64,000 nucleotides of DNA from Paralcaligenes sp. KSB-10 (GTDB taxonomy: Bacteria > Pseudomonadota > Gammaproteobacteria > Burkholderiales > Burkholderiaceae_B), in assembly GCF_021266465.1 (NCBI RefSeq), contig NZ_CP089848.1:186001-250000 (forward strand). The letters are read 5' to 3'. This document shows, one piece after another, positions 1 to 10,017 of this stretch (position 1 is its first letter; each line of letters starts with the position of its first letter). The notes beneath the pieces were generated by a model, which saw only the letters and a list, made by a program, of their open reading frames with translations, had not been told where the DNA came from and did not search any database. Both the position numbers and the translations under genes were made by a program.

Positions 1-2298
1 GAAGTCAGCTTGCATATGGCCTTTGTAGAGGCCCGTACCGCAAGACACGAATTTATCACCGTAGAGCACTTGCTGCTCTCTTTGCTCGATAATGTCGCGG
101 CAGCCGAGGTGCTGCGCGCCTGCTCCGCCAACCTCGATACTCTGCGCCAGGATCTGCGCAAGTTCATCGCTGAAAATACTCCGGTGTTTCCTGGCGACGA
201 CGAGGTCGACACCCAGCCCACGCTAGGTTTTCAGCGTGTGATTCAACGAGCGATCATGCATGTCTCGTCGGGTAATTCCGCCAAAAATACGGTCACCGGC
301 GCCAATGTGCTGGTTGCCATGTACGGTGAAAAAGACTCACACGCTGTGTATTACCTGTTGCAGCAAGGGGTTACGCGCCTCGATGTCGTCAATTTTCTCT
401 CGCATGGCATTACCAAGGCTTCCGAAGAATCTCCTGTCGAGCCCGTCAAGCAACAAATTGGCAACGAAACCGAACACAAGTCCGATCAGCAGAAATCGCC
501 GTTGGAGCTTTACGCGCTCGACATCAATGCCGAGGCCAGACAGGGCCGGATCGATCCGCTGATCGGCCGCGAACACGAGGTCGAACGGGTCATACAGGTC
601 CTGTGCCGCCGGCGCAAGAACAACCCCTTGCTGGTTGGCGAGGCCGGCGTCGGCAAGACTGCCATCGCCGAGGGTCTGGCGTGGCGTATTACCAAGGGCG
701 AAGTGCCGGACATCCTGGCCAATGCCGAGGTGTATGCGCTCGACATGGGGGCTTTGCTGGCGGGTACCAAATACCGCGGGGATTTCGAGCAGCGTCTCAA
801 GGCCGTGCTCAAATCCCTCAAGGACAACGCCAACGCAGTTCTGTTCATCGATGAAATTCACACCCTCATCGGTGCCGGTTCAGCCTCGGGCGGCACTCTG
901 GATGCGTCCAATCTGCTTAAGCCGGCCTTGTCTTCGGGGCAGCTGAAATGCATAGGAGCCACTACCTATAACGAATATCGCGGTATTTTCGAAAAAGACC
1001 ACGCGCTGGCGCGTCGTTTTCAAAAAATCGACGTGGCCGAACCTACCGTCGAACAGACGATACAAATCCTGCGCGGCCTGAAAGGGCACTTCGAGGCCCA
1101 CCATGGGGTGCGGTATTCGGCTGCCGCAATCACAGCGGCCGCCGAACTGGCGGCAAGGCATATCAACGACCGGTTCCTGCCCGACAAGGCCATCGACGTC
1201 ATCGACGAGGCGGGGGCGGCGCAGCGCCTTTTGCCGCGATCGCGGCAAAAGAAGTTGATAGGCAAGGCAGAGGTCGAGGCCACGGTGGCCAAGATTGCCC
1301 GCATACCGCCTCAAAGTGTGTCCAGCGACGACCGCAACAAGTTGGCTACGCTCGACCGCGATCTTAAAACGGTGGTGTTCGGCCAGGATGCGGCCATCGA
1401 TGCGCTGGCCGGCGCCATCAAAATGGCGCGGTCCGGTTTGGGGCGGCCCGACAAGCCCATAGGTTCATTCCTGTTTTCGGGCCCCACGGGGGTTGGTAAA
1501 ACCGAGGTGGCCCGTCAGTTGGCGTTTACGCTGGGCATCGAACTGCTGCGTTTCGATATGTCGGAATACATGGAGCGCCACACTGTATCGCGCCTGATAG
1601 GCGCTCCTCCGGGTTACGTGGGTTTCGATCAGGGCGGGTTGCTGACCGAGGCCGTCAGCAAACAGCCGCATTGCGTGCTGTTGCTCGACGAAATCGAAAA
1701 AGCGCATCCCGATGTCTTCAATATCCTGCTCCAGGTCATGGACCACGGTACGCTTACCGACAATAATGGCCGCAAAGCCGATTTCCGCAACGTCATTATT
1801 GTCATGACCACCAATGCGGGTGCCGACACGCTGAACCGCGCTTCCATTGGTTTTGCGTCGCAGACCAAGGTCGGCGACGAAATGGTCGATATCAAGCGCA
1901 TGTTCACGCCTGAGTTCCGTAACCGTCTCGATGCCATTATTGGCTTTACGCCCTTGTCGCGCGAAGTCATTCTGCGTGTCGTCGACAAGTTCCTCATGGA
2001 GCTCGAAGACCAGTTGCACGAAAAACACGTCGAAGTCGTGTTTGCGCAGGCCCTGCGCGATCACCTGGCCAAAGAGGGTTTCGATCCCCTGATGGGCGCT
2101 CGCCCCATGCAAAGGCTTATCCAGGACACCATACGCCGGGCGCTGGCCGACGAACTGCTGTTCGGGCGGCTGGTTGGCGGCGGTAATGTTACGGTCGATC
2201 TCGATGAGCAAGGCAAGGTTGCACTGTCTTTCACCGACAAGGCGGTTAAACCCAAAGCGCACCCTGCTGTCGAGTCGGAAGCCGAGCTCGTCGATTGA
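1..2298 (+). CDS. clpA: ATP-dependent Clp protease ATP-binding subunit ClpA (5' end outside window)
   Basis: This is the AAA+ unfoldase that feeds substrates, including N-degron proteins delivered by ClpS, into ClpP in the cytosol. The reading frame is open from base 1 and begins EVSLHMAF, which matches the ClpA N-terminus about ten residues in, so the start codon lies just upstream. In order come the N-terminal ClpS-binding repeats (to about residue 145), a first ATPase with Walker A GEAGVGKT near residue 213, and a second with GPTGVGKT near residue 494. The IGF tripeptide in RASIGFASQ fits the ClpP-docking loop, which separates ClpA from ClpB. The acidic tail is ordinary. The stop overlaps the pqiA start by one base. 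A clpS gene would be expected immediately upstream, outside the window. Confidence 0.96.
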   Translation, partial: EVSLHMAFVEARTARHEFITVEHLLLSLLDNVAAAEVLRACSANLDTLRQDLRKFIAENTPVFPGDDEVDTQPTLGFQRVIQRAIMHVSSGNSAKNTVTGANVLVAMYGEKDSHAVYYLLQQGVTRLDVVNFLSHGITKASEESPVEPVKQQIGNETEHKSDQQKSPLELYALDINAEARQGRIDPLIGREHEVERVIQVLCRRRKNNPLLVGEAGVGKTAIAEGLAWRITKGEVPDILANAEVYALDMGALLAGTKYRGDFEQRLKAVLKSLKDNANAVLFIDEIHTLIGAGSASGGTLDASNLLKPALSSGQLKCIGATTYNEYRGIFEKDHALARRFQKIDVAEPTVEQTIQILRGLKGHFEAHHGVRYSAAAITAAAELAARHINDRFLPDKAIDVIDEAGAAQRLLPRSRQKKLIGKAEVEATVAKIARIPPQSVSSDDRNKLATLDRDLKTVVFGQDAAIDALAGAIKMARSGLGRPDKPIGSFLFSGPTGVGKTEVARQLAFTLGIELLRFDMSEYMERHTVSRLIGAPPGYVGFDQGGLLTEAVSKQPHCVLLLDEIEKAHPDVFNILLQVMDHGTLTDNNGRKADFRNVIIVMTTNAGADTLNRASIGFASQTKVGDEMVDIKRMFTPEFRNRLDAIIGFTPLSREVILRVVDKFLMELEDQLHEKHVEVVFAQALRDHLAKEGFDPLMGARPMQRLIQDTIRRALADELLFGRLVGGGNVTVDLDEQGKVALSFTDKAVKPKAHPAVESEAELVD

Positions 2299-3605
2299 TG
2301 GCGCGGCGGCCGCTGATAGCTTGTCCGCATTGCGCGTGCCTGCATGAGCGCACGTTCATCCCCGAAGGGGCATTGGCCAATTGCGTACGCTGTGGGTATA
2401 CATTGTATCGTCATAGCGGCGTTCCCCCGACTGGCTGGCTGGCACTGACCCTGACGGGTCTGCTGGTTTTTGCAATGGCGAATTACTTCCCCATCGCAAC
2501 GCTCAGCATGGGCGGCTTGCATATCAAGGCGTCTTTGCCCGATGCACTGATTTTGACCTGGCGGCAGGGCCATGAAGTCGTAGCCCTGATGACGGGGCTG
2601 TTTGGGTTTGCCTTGCCGCTGATGCAATTGCTTTTTTTGCTTTGGGCATTGCTGGCGATAATCTCACAACGCCTGCCCGCCGACTTTCATTACGGCATGC
2701 GCGTGCTGCGCGCCATGTGTTCCTGGAGCATGGTGCCGGTTCTAATGCTGGGCATCCTGGTTGCCATTGTCAAGCTGTCCGGCCTGGCCAGGCTGGAACC
2801 CGGGTTTGGCTTATGGGCGTTTGGCGCGCTGACCCTTTTGCTTACGGGCCTTAGCCGTGTAACAGCCCTGCGTTTGTGGCGCTATGCCGAAGATGAGGGG
2901 CTTGTTCCGGTGTCGGGGGCGCAGTTGGCCGCCGGGCACCCCGTCGAGGCTTGCCTGTCTTGCGGAAATGTGCAAAACGCCACTGAGCATGACTCTCCCC
3001 ACAACTGCTCACGTTGCGGGGCGCGCATCCATTTTCGCAAACCGGATTCATCGGCCAGAACTTGGGCATTTGTCATTGCAGCCAGCATCCTGTATTTTCC
3101 CGCCAATATTCTGCCGGTCATGCAAATCCGCACGCCCACCGGCCAGACTGGCCATACCATTTTGGGCGGTGTCATCGAGCTCTGGAAATTAGGTTCCTGG
3201 GATCTTGCCGTCATAGTATTCGTCGCCAGTGTCGTGGTTCCCATGACCAAGCTGTTTGCCTTGATCGTGTTGCTGATCAGGGATGGCTGGCGCGGTGCAG
3301 TCATACAGCGGCAACGCACCCGTTTATATGAATTGATCGAGTTCATAGGCCAATGGTCGATGCTGGACGTCTTTGTGGTGATCCTGTTGTCGGCTATGGC
3401 TAATTTTCCGGGGCTTTCACAGGTGACGGCAGGGCCGGGTGCCGCCAGTTTCGGGCTGGTTGTCGTGCTGACGATGTTCGGCGCCATGAGTTACGATCCT
3501 CGTTCGGGCTGGGACGCGGGCATCGCCCGGGGATTCGACGAAACGGAGGCAATGCCGGGTCATCCAGAGCCTGCTGCACCCAACACCCTACAACAAGGCG
3601 CATAG
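2298..3605 (+). CDS. pqiA: Paraquat-inducible protein A (PqiA), inner-membrane subunit
   Basis: PqiA is the integral membrane partner of the MCE protein PqiB in an envelope lipid-transport system. The protein is an internal duplication. Each half starts with a rubredoxin-like pair of CxxC motifs (CPHC and CVRC near residues 10-35; CLSC and CSRC near residues 218-245) followed by about four hydrophobic membrane segments. I chose the ATG overlapping the last base of the clpA stop; a TTG one codon upstream is also in frame. At 435 residues it has the normal family length. It forms a tight operon with pqiB (8 bp gap) and pqiC. Confidence 0.94.
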   Translation: MARRPLIACPHCACLHERTFIPEGALANCVRCGYTLYRHSGVPPTGWLALTLTGLLVFAMANYFPIATLSMGGLHIKASLPDALILTWRQGHEVVALMTGLFGFALPLMQLLFLLWALLAIISQRLPADFHYGMRVLRAMCSWSMVPVLMLGILVAIVKLSGLARLEPGFGLWAFGALTLLLTGLSRVTALRLWRYAEDEGLVPVSGAQLAAGHPVEACLSCGNVQNATEHDSPHNCSRCGARIHFRKPDSSARTWAFVIAASILYFPANILPVMQIRTPTGQTGHTILGGVIELWKLGSWDLAVIVFVASVVVPMTKLFALIVLLIRDGWRGAVIQRQRTRLYELIEFIGQWSMLDVFVVILLSAMANFPGLSQVTAGPGAASFGLVVVLTMFGAMSYDPRSGWDAGIARGFDETEAMPGHPEPAAPNTLQQGA

Positions 3606-3613
3606 AGAAAGGC

Positions 3614-5341
3614 ATGACCGAACCGCAGATTCCGCCTGACCCCAATCCTCCCTCCGACGCCGCCGGTTCACCTGAGTCAAGCTCCGCCGGCCCTGATGAT
3701 CAGGCGGCACTCGCCGCGCAAGGCCAGAAACCGGCGCAACCACGCGTTACGCCCAAACGCCAGGCAAAAATCTCCTGGATATGGCTGATTCCTCTCCTGG
3801 CGGCAGCAATAGGCTTGTCCCTGGTCGTCAAAGCCTGGTTGCATACCGGGCCGTCCGTCACGATCAGTTTTGAATCGGCCGAGGGGCTGGAAGTCGGGCA
3901 GACCAAGGTACGTTACAGAGATGTGGTCGTCGGTATGGTCACCGGCATCGATGTGTCGGCGGATCGGCATAAAGTGCTGGTGCATATCGATCTGAACCGC
4001 GATGGGTCCGAGTACATCACGCAGAAAGGCACGCGTTTCTGGGTGGTGCGGCCCAGGCTCGGCATCAGCGGCGTATCGGGGTTGGGTACTTTGCTGTCCG
4101 GTGCGTATATTGCGGTGGATACGACCCAATCCAAGGACGGCCAGAGCGCGGCCCAGTATGAATTTGTCGGGCTGGAAAAGCCGCCTGAAATTACCAGCGA
4201 CCGGCCGGGCACCCGATTTACGCTCACAGCGCCGGATCTGGGCTCCCTGGAAATAGGCTCGCCTATTTATTACCGGCGCATACAGGTAGGGCGGGTCATA
4301 GGTTACGACCTGGATCCGAGTGGCCGCTCGGTCGATATCCAGGTGTTCATCGATGCGCCCAACGACAAATTCGTTACTTCCGATACCCGTTTCTGGAATG
4401 CCAGTGGTATTAATGTGTCGCTCAACGCAGACGGTTTCGTCGTACAGACGGGTTCCCTGGCGTCCGTGGTGGCGGGAGGCATTTCGTTCAGATCTGTCGA
4501 TGAAAAAAATACCAAACCGGCCCCCGCAGGCGCGATTTTCGCGCTAACGGCCACCGAGGGCGAAGCCATGGCTGAACCCGATGGGCCGCCATTTCGCATA
4601 GATCTGGTATTCAATCAATCTGTGCGTGGCTTGAAAGTGGGCGCGCCAGTCGATTTTCATGGCATGGAGCTGGGCAAGGTCATCGACATTGACCTTGAAT
4701 ACGATCCGAAGATCGAACAATTTGTGGTGTTGGTAAAAACCAGTGTGTATCCTTCGCGCTTTGGCGAGGCTTATCAGCAGCTTTTCGCCCACAGCAAAGA
4801 GAAAGGCTATGAAGGCCAGTCTTTACTGGGGCCTCTGGTCGCCAAAGGCCTGCGGGCGCAAATAAGGTCGGCTAATTTGTTGACCGGACAGCAGTACATT
4901 GCGCTGGATTTTTTCCCGGATGCGGCGCCGGTTGATTTCGACAGCAAGGCCACGCCCGTAAGACTACCCACTATCGCAGGGAATTTCGATCGCTTGCAGC
5001 AGCAGATAAGCAGTATCGTCACCAAGCTGGATGCCGTGCCGTTTGACGGGATAGGCCGGGATTTACGAGATAGCCTCAAGTCCCTGACCAGGCTGATCAA
5101 CCGCCTTCAGTCGGAGGTCGCGCCTCAGGCCACGGCCACGCTCAAGGCGGCGCAGCATTCGCTGGGAAGGGTCAATAATCTGCTGGCCGAAGATTCTCCA
5201 TTGAATGGCAATATGGAGCAAACCTTGCGCGAGCTGAGCAAGGCCGCGAAGTCCTTGCGCGATCTGGCCGATTATCTGCAGACGCATCCGAGCGCTTTGT
5301 TGCGGGGACGTCCCGCCGATGTGCTCCCGTCGGGCCACTAG
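3614..5341 (+). CDS. pqiB: Intermembrane transport protein PqiB (three MCE/MlaD domains)
   Basis: PqiB forms a periplasm-spanning tube that moves lipids between inner and outer membrane. The 575-residue protein has a proline-rich cytosolic tail, one membrane anchor (about residues 53-72, WIWLIPLLAAAIGLSLVV), then three MCE domains. The repeated signatures are GLEVGQTKVRYRDVVVGMV, LEIGSPIYYRRIQVGRV and LKVGAPVDFHGMELGKV. A long C-terminal helical region (about residues 455-560) fits the needle-like coiled coil of the family. A ribosome-binding site GAGAAAGG precedes the ATG. It is flanked by pqiA and pqiC, the standard order. Confidence 0.95.
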   Translation: MTEPQIPPDPNPPSDAAGSPESSSAGPDDQAALAAQGQKPAQPRVTPKRQAKISWIWLIPLLAAAIGLSLVVKAWLHTGPSVTISFESAEGLEVGQTKVRYRDVVVGMVTGIDVSADRHKVLVHIDLNRDGSEYITQKGTRFWVVRPRLGISGVSGLGTLLSGAYIAVDTTQSKDGQSAAQYEFVGLEKPPEITSDRPGTRFTLTAPDLGSLEIGSPIYYRRIQVGRVIGYDLDPSGRSVDIQVFIDAPNDKFVTSDTRFWNASGINVSLNADGFVVQTGSLASVVAGGISFRSVDEKNTKPAPAGAIFALTATEGEAMAEPDGPPFRIDLVFNQSVRGLKVGAPVDFHGMELGKVIDIDLEYDPKIEQFVVLVKTSVYPSRFGEAYQQLFAHSKEKGYEGQSLLGPLVAKGLRAQIRSANLLTGQQYIALDFFPDAAPVDFDSKATPVRLPTIAGNFDRLQQQISSIVTKLDAVPFDGIGRDLRDSLKSLTRLINRLQSEVAPQATATLKAAQHSLGRVNNLLAEDSPLNGNMEQTLRELSKAAKSLRDLADYLQTHPSALLRGRPADVLPSGH

Positions 5342-5357
5342 AACAAGGAAAATTGTG

Positions 5358-5990
5358 ATGAATCTGTTTAGACCGGGTTTTGCGCTGAGTTTGCTGTTGC
5401 TGATGGGCGGCTGCGCCACACCTGCGAGCCGTTACTACACCTTGCTGCCCGAGGCCAGGCAGGCGCCAGCCGCACGCTCCAATTCAGCCCCGGCTTCGTA
5501 TGCAATCAGTGTGCAGCCCGTGTCGGTGCCCGCGCAGGTGGATCGGCCTCAGATTGTCCTGGGCAGCAAAGGTAGCGCCGAGGTCACCCCCCTGAACAAT
5601 TCTTTATGGGCGGCTCCGCTGAGCGATGAAATCCGCAATGCCCTGGCCAACGATCTATCGCAACGGCTTGGGGTGATCGATATACCCGCGCGCACGGTAC
5701 CCAAGACGCTCGCTCTCTGGAAAATCGATTTTTCCGTGCAGCGGTTCGATTCGATCTACCAGCAAGGTGTGGTGCTGGACGCGACCTGGCGTTTGACGCC
5801 TGTGAATCAGCGCAAGCGGACGCCCATGATCTGCAAGGCGGAGGTCCGTCTGCCGGCCAGCAATGGGATCCCCGGGCTGATTCAGGCTCACCAGGCCGCC
5901 TTGCATCAATTGGCCGCGGTGATCGCAGCGCAAATCGCCGGTCAAACCGTGCCTGCTGATACGGCCTTGCGCATGAAGGGTTGTACTTGA
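5358..5990 (+). CDS. pqiC: PqiC-like outer-membrane lipoprotein (DUF330/ABC auxiliary family)
   Basis: This is the lipoprotein of the Pqi system, thought to receive the PqiB tube at the outer membrane. The N-terminus is a lipoprotein signal, with a hydrophobic stretch and lipobox LMGGC, so Cys is about residue 18. The family start SRYYTLLP follows. I took the ATG preceded by AAGGAA; an upstream in-frame ATG would overlap pqiB and put charged residues ahead of the signal. The length is 210 residues. It is the last gene of the operon; the next gene, putA, is separated by about 155 bp. Confidence 0.9.
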   Translation: MNLFRPGFALSLLLLMGGCATPASRYYTLLPEARQAPAARSNSAPASYAISVQPVSVPAQVDRPQIVLGSKGSAEVTPLNNSLWAAPLSDEIRNALANDLSQRLGVIDIPARTVPKTLALWKIDFSVQRFDSIYQQGVVLDATWRLTPVNQRKRTPMICKAEVRLPASNGIPGLIQAHQAALHQLAAVIAAQIAGQTVPADTALRMKGCT

Positions 5991-6031
5991 TTACGGTTTT
6001 TCGAGTATAGGGTTAACCTTAATATTCCAAT

Positions 6032-6041
6032 GGTTGCAACC
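6032..6041. promoter_or_regulatory. putA operator: Candidate PutA operator (palindromic GGTTGCAACC)
   Basis: The ten-base palindrome contains GTTGCA on both strands. GTTGCA is the core recognised by the ribbon-helix-helix domain of enterobacterial PutA. It lies about 105 bp before the putA ATG, and the encoded PutA keeps that domain, so autoregulation by proline is likely. This is one core motif read by eye; no -10/-35 pair stands out nearby. Confidence 0.5.
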
Positions 6042-6145
6042 CGTTTAGTATTCCGGCCTATCGCTTGAAGTTTCCGTCCACGGCGGCGCTTTCCGAATCT
6101 TCGAGCAGACGATATATCCGGCAACAGCACAACGGGACTACGTTG

Positions 6146-9100
6146 ATGGCAACCACCACATTAGGCGTCAAGGTTGACGAGGCGCTGCGCGAGCGGCTTA
6201 AAAATGCGGCCCAGAAACTGGGGCGTACGCCGCACTGGCTGCACAAGCAGGCCATTCTTTCCTATGTCGATGCCATTGAACGAGGCCATATGCCGGCCGA
6301 GCTCGCTTATCTGAACGGGGTAGATACGGATGGGGGAGGCGAGCCTGTGCCCGGGCCGGAGGCATTGCCGCCTTTTTACGAATTTGCGCAAGATGTGCAG
6401 CCACAGTCGGTGCTGCGCGCGGCCATTACCTCGGCGTACCGGCGGCCCGAGACCGAATGTGTGCCCATGCTGGTGGATCAGGCTCGCTCGGCCCACACAA
6501 AAGATGTCCACTCGCTGGCCGGTCGCCTGGTGCAGTCCTTGCGCAGTAAACGCAGGGGGGGAGGGGTTGAAGGGCTGATCCAGGAGTTTTCGCTGTCCAG
6601 CCAGGAAGGCGTGGCGCTCATGTGCCTGGCCGAAGCCTTGTTGCGCATCCCGGATCGGGCGACGCGCGATGCGCTTATCCGCGACAAAATCAGCCACGGC
6701 GACTGGAAATCGCATATGGGCGAGTCGCCGTCACTGTTCGTCAATGCGGCAACCTGGGGCCTGATGCTGACCGGCAAGCTGGTCAGTGTCAACAGCGAGC
6801 AGTCTCTGTCCAGGGCTCTGACGCGTCTGATAGGCAAGGGAGGCGAACCGCTGATACGCAAGGGCGTCAATACGGCCATGCGCATGATGGGCGAGCAGTT
6901 CGTGGCCGGGCAAACCATTTCCGCGGCGCTGGCCAACAGCCGCAAGCTCGAGGTCAAGGGGTTTCGTTATTCCTACGATATGCTGGGCGAGGCGGCCACC
7001 ACGGCCAACGACGCGAGCCGCTACTACACTTCCTATGAACAGGCCATCCATGCCATAGGCAAGGCGTCGCAAAGTCGCGGCATCTATGAGGGTCCGGGTA
7101 TTTCCATCAAGTTGTCGGCCTTGCATCCACGCTATTCGCGATCGCAGCGCGAGCGCATCATGACCGAGCTCCTGCCCCGCGTGACGGCGCTGGCCCGGCT
7201 GGCCCGCAGCTACGACATCGGCCTGAATATCGATGCCGAAGAGGCGGATCGCCTGGAGATCTCGCTGGACCTGCTCGAGGCTCTGTGTTTCGACCCTGAA
7301 TTGGCCGGCTGGAATGGTATAGGTTTTGTGGTCCAGGCCTATCAAAAGCGCGCGCCCTTTGTGATCGATTACATCATCGACCTGGCCAAGCGCAGCTCGC
7401 ATCGCGTGATGGTCCGCCTGGTCAAAGGGGCCTACTGGGATTCCGAAATCAAGCGGGCGCAAGTCGATGGCCTGGAAGGCTATCCGGTATACACGCGGAA
7501 AATCTACACCGATGTTTCTTATCTGGCGTGCGCCCGCAAGCTCCTGGCAGATCCCCAGGCGGTATATCCGCAATTTGCCACCCATAACGCGCATACCATG
7601 GCGGCCATCTATTATCTCGCCGGCCAAAACTATTATCCGGGGCAGTACGAATTTCAGTGCCTGCATGGTATGGGCGAGGCCTTGTATGACGAAGTCACGG
7701 GGCCGATTGCCGAGGGGAAGCTGAATCGCCCCTGCCGCATTTATGCGCCTGTCGGTACGCACGAAACCTTGCTGGCGTATCTGGTGCGCCGCTTGCTTGA
7801 AAATGGGGCCAATACCTCTTTTGTCAACCAGATCGGCGACGACGAAATTCCTGTCGATACCCTGATAGGCGATCCGGCCGAGGCGGCCATGCGGATCCGG
7901 CCCCTGGGCGCGCCCCACGACAAGATTCCCCTGCCGCGCGATCTGTATCGCCTGTCCGATGGCCGCCTGAATTCGGCCGGGCTGGATTTGAGCAACGAAC
8001 AGCGCCTGGGGTCCTTGTCGGCGGCCTTGCTGGGTAGCGCGGCAAACGATTGGCGTGCCGTGCCCTTGGTTGGCGAGCGGGGCTTCGAATGGGATGAGGC
8101 GCGCGCCCAGGCCGTGCACAATCCAGGAAATTATCGCGACATCGTTGGCCATGTCATCGAATCGAGCCAGTCGGAGGTGCAGGCCGCTCTTTCCGAAGCC
8201 ATGCATGTGGCGCCGATCTGGCAAGCGACTCCGGTGGAGGCAAGGGCGCAATGCCTGGTCCGTGCGGCTCAGTTGCTGGAAGACGAAATGCAGCCCCTGC
8301 TGGGCCTCATCGTGCGAGAAGCGGGAAAGTCCCTGCCCAATGCCATCGCCGAAGTGCGCGAGGCGGTAGACTTTCTGCGCTACTACGCCGCCCAGATCAC
8401 GCAATTGTTTTCCAACGACACGCACCGCCCCTTGGGGCCGGTGCTGTGCATCAGCCCCTGGAATTTTCCGTTGGCGATCTTTACCGGGCAAGTCGCGGCC
8501 GCCCTGGCCGCGGGTAATCCGGTATTGGCCAAGCCCGCCGAACAAACCAGCCTTATCGCGGCCCAGGCGGTTGCCATCCTGCGCCGCGCCGGAGTCCCTG
8601 CCGCGGCGATACAACTCCTTCCGGGCCGCGGCGAAACCGTGGGAGCGGCCCTGGTGGAAAGTCCCTTGGTTCGCGGAGTTATGTTTACCGGGTCCACGGA
8701 AGTGGCCCAGCTGATTTCAAGAATGCTTGCACGCCGGCTCGACGACGCGGGGCATCCGATCCCCCTTATCGCCGAAACCGGTGGCCAGAATGCGATGGTG
8801 GTCGATTCGTCGGCCTTGGCCGAACAGGTGGTTTTCGACGTGCTTGCCTCCGCTTTCGATTCGGCCGGGCAGCGTTGTTCTGCCTTGAGAGTCTTGTGCG
8901 TGCAGGAAGACTGTGCCGATCATGTACTGACCATGCTGCGCGGCGCAATGCAAGAACTGCGGGTAGGAAATACCGATACGCTTGCAAGCGATGTCGGGCC
9001 GGTCATCGATGCACAGGCCCAGGCCGCGATTGAAACGCACATCCAGGCCATGCGCGAAGCGGGGCACCGCATTGATCAGCTCGGCCTCGGCCCGGAATGC

Positions 9101-9961
9101 CGGCAGGGCTCCTTTGTGCCTCCGACTCTGATCGAAATCAATGATGTGGCGGCGCTGAAGAAGGAAGTCTTTGGCCCCGTATTGCATATAGTCCGTTACG
9201 CGCGCGTCGATCTCGATGCCCTGATCGATAGCATCAATGCCACGGGGTATGGACTTACTTTCGGGGTGCATACCCGCATCGACGAAACCGTTGCGCGAGT
9301 CTCCGAACGGATACGGGCGGGTAATCTCTACGTCAACCGCAATATTGTGGGAGCCGTGGTGGGGGTCCAGCCTTTCGGCGGCGAGTGCCTGTCGGGCACC
9401 GGGCCCAAGGCGGGAGGGCCGCTTTATCTGTGGCGTCTGCTTGCGCAGCGGCCGTCGGGGCTGCCGGCCGGCTGCGAGATGCGCGCCGCGCACGACCCGT
9501 CTTTGGTATTGCAGGGGCCAACCGGAGAAAGCAATCTATATCGTCTGAAGCCGTGTGGGCGGGTGTTATGTATTGCCGCTACGGAGCTGGGTGCGCAAAC
9601 CCAGTCGGCAGCCTGTTTCGCCACCGGGAATATGGCAAGCCTGCTCGATAACCAGGCAAGCAGGGCTTTTTTCTCGGGCCTGGATGCCGAAGGGAAAAAG
9701 CGGATCCGCCTGGTTTCCGAAAATGAAATCGAACAAGGCGATTACCAAAGTGTTTTATTCGAAGGCGATAGCGATACGCTGCGCGAGATCAATCAGCGTG
9801 TTGCCGCGCGCGGCGGGCCTATCATCTCGGTCCAGGGCTTGAGTTCCGATGAAATTATGGCGGGGCGCGAGTATGTACCGGATCGCCTGGTGCGCGAGGT
9901 TTCCATGTGCATCAATACGGCGGCCGCGGGCGGCAATGCCAGCTTGATGATGGTGGGTTAG
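6146..9961 (+). CDS. putA: Trifunctional PutA: transcriptional repressor, proline dehydrogenase and P5C/glutamate-semialdehyde dehydrogenase
   Basis: This protein oxidises proline to pyrroline-5-carboxylate with FAD, then to glutamate with NAD+, at the inner face of the membrane. The 1271 residues begin with a ribbon-helix-helix domain (TTLGVKVDEALRERLKNAA, residues 2-45). The proline dehydrogenase barrel follows, with YEGPGISIKLSALHPRYSR and RLVKGAYWDSEIK. The aldehyde dehydrogenase carries ETGGQNAMVVD and the catalytic Cys in GQRCSALRV near residue 910, and the usual C-terminal extension ends the protein. I chose the ATG opening MATTTLGVKV because the upstream in-frame ATG adds 27 residues with no family resemblance. 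The RHH domain predicts repression of its own promoter when proline is scarce. A transporter operon follows in the same direction. Confidence 0.97.
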   Translation: MATTTLGVKVDEALRERLKNAAQKLGRTPHWLHKQAILSYVDAIERGHMPAELAYLNGVDTDGGGEPVPGPEALPPFYEFAQDVQPQSVLRAAITSAYRRPETECVPMLVDQARSAHTKDVHSLAGRLVQSLRSKRRGGGVEGLIQEFSLSSQEGVALMCLAEALLRIPDRATRDALIRDKISHGDWKSHMGESPSLFVNAATWGLMLTGKLVSVNSEQSLSRALTRLIGKGGEPLIRKGVNTAMRMMGEQFVAGQTISAALANSRKLEVKGFRYSYDMLGEAATTANDASRYYTSYEQAIHAIGKASQSRGIYEGPGISIKLSALHPRYSRSQRERIMTELLPRVTALARLARSYDIGLNIDAEEADRLEISLDLLEALCFDPELAGWNGIGFVVQAYQKRAPFVIDYIIDLAKRSSHRVMVRLVKGAYWDSEIKRAQVDGLEGYPVYTRKIYTDVSYLACARKLLADPQAVYPQFATHNAHTMAAIYYLAGQNYYPGQYEFQCLHGMGEALYDEVTGPIAEGKLNRPCRIYAPVGTHETLLAYLVRRLLENGANTSFVNQIGDDEIPVDTLIGDPAEAAMRIRPLGAPHDKIPLPRDLYRLSDGRLNSAGLDLSNEQRLGSLSAALLGSAANDWRAVPLVGERGFEWDEARAQAVHNPGNYRDIVGHVIESSQSEVQAALSEAMHVAPIWQATPVEARAQCLVRAAQLLEDEMQPLLGLIVREAGKSLPNAIAEVREAVDFLRYYAAQITQLFSNDTHRPLGPVLCISPWNFPLAIFTGQVAAALAAGNPVLAKPAEQTSLIAAQAVAILRRAGVPAAAIQLLPGRGETVGAALVESPLVRGVMFTGSTEVAQLISRMLARRLDDAGHPIPLIAETGGQNAMVVDSSALAEQVVFDVLASAFDSAGQRCSALRVLCVQEDCADHVLTMLRGAMQELRVGNTDTLASDVGPVIDAQAQAAIETHIQAMREAGHRIDQLGLGPECRQGSFVPPTLIEINDVAALKKEVFGPVLHIVRYARVDLDALIDSINATGYGLTFGVHTRIDETVARVSERIRAGNLYVNRNIVGAVVGVQPFGGECLSGTGPKAGGPLYLWRLLAQRPSGLPAGCEMRAAHDPSLVLQGPTGESNLYRLKPCGRVLCIAATELGAQTQSAACFATGNMASLLDNQASRAFFSGLDAEGKKRIRLVSENEIEQGDYQSVLFEGDSDTLREINQRVAARGGPIISVQGLSSDEIMAGREYVPDRLVREVSMCINTAAAGGNASLMMVG

Positions 9962-9980
9962 GTGCAAATCGGCTTTTAAG

Positions 9981-10017
9981 GGTTACAACCAATTAAAAAA
10001 AGGTTGTACTTTTGTTT
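9981..10017 (+). terminator. Hairpin with T-rich tail after putA
   Basis: GGTTACAACC and AGGTTGTAC pair across an A-rich loop, with a one-base bulge, and are followed by TTTTGTTT. Position and shape fit a weak intrinsic terminator for putA. The same bases also resemble the GTTGYA repressor motif, so both readings remain open. Confidence 0.4.

Noticed and set aside
6731-8614. Long antisense open frame opposite putA (627 codons)
   Set aside because: It is a shadow of the GC-rich putA coding strand, with no start signal or family motif. The same holds for the long antisense frames opposite lon and clpA.
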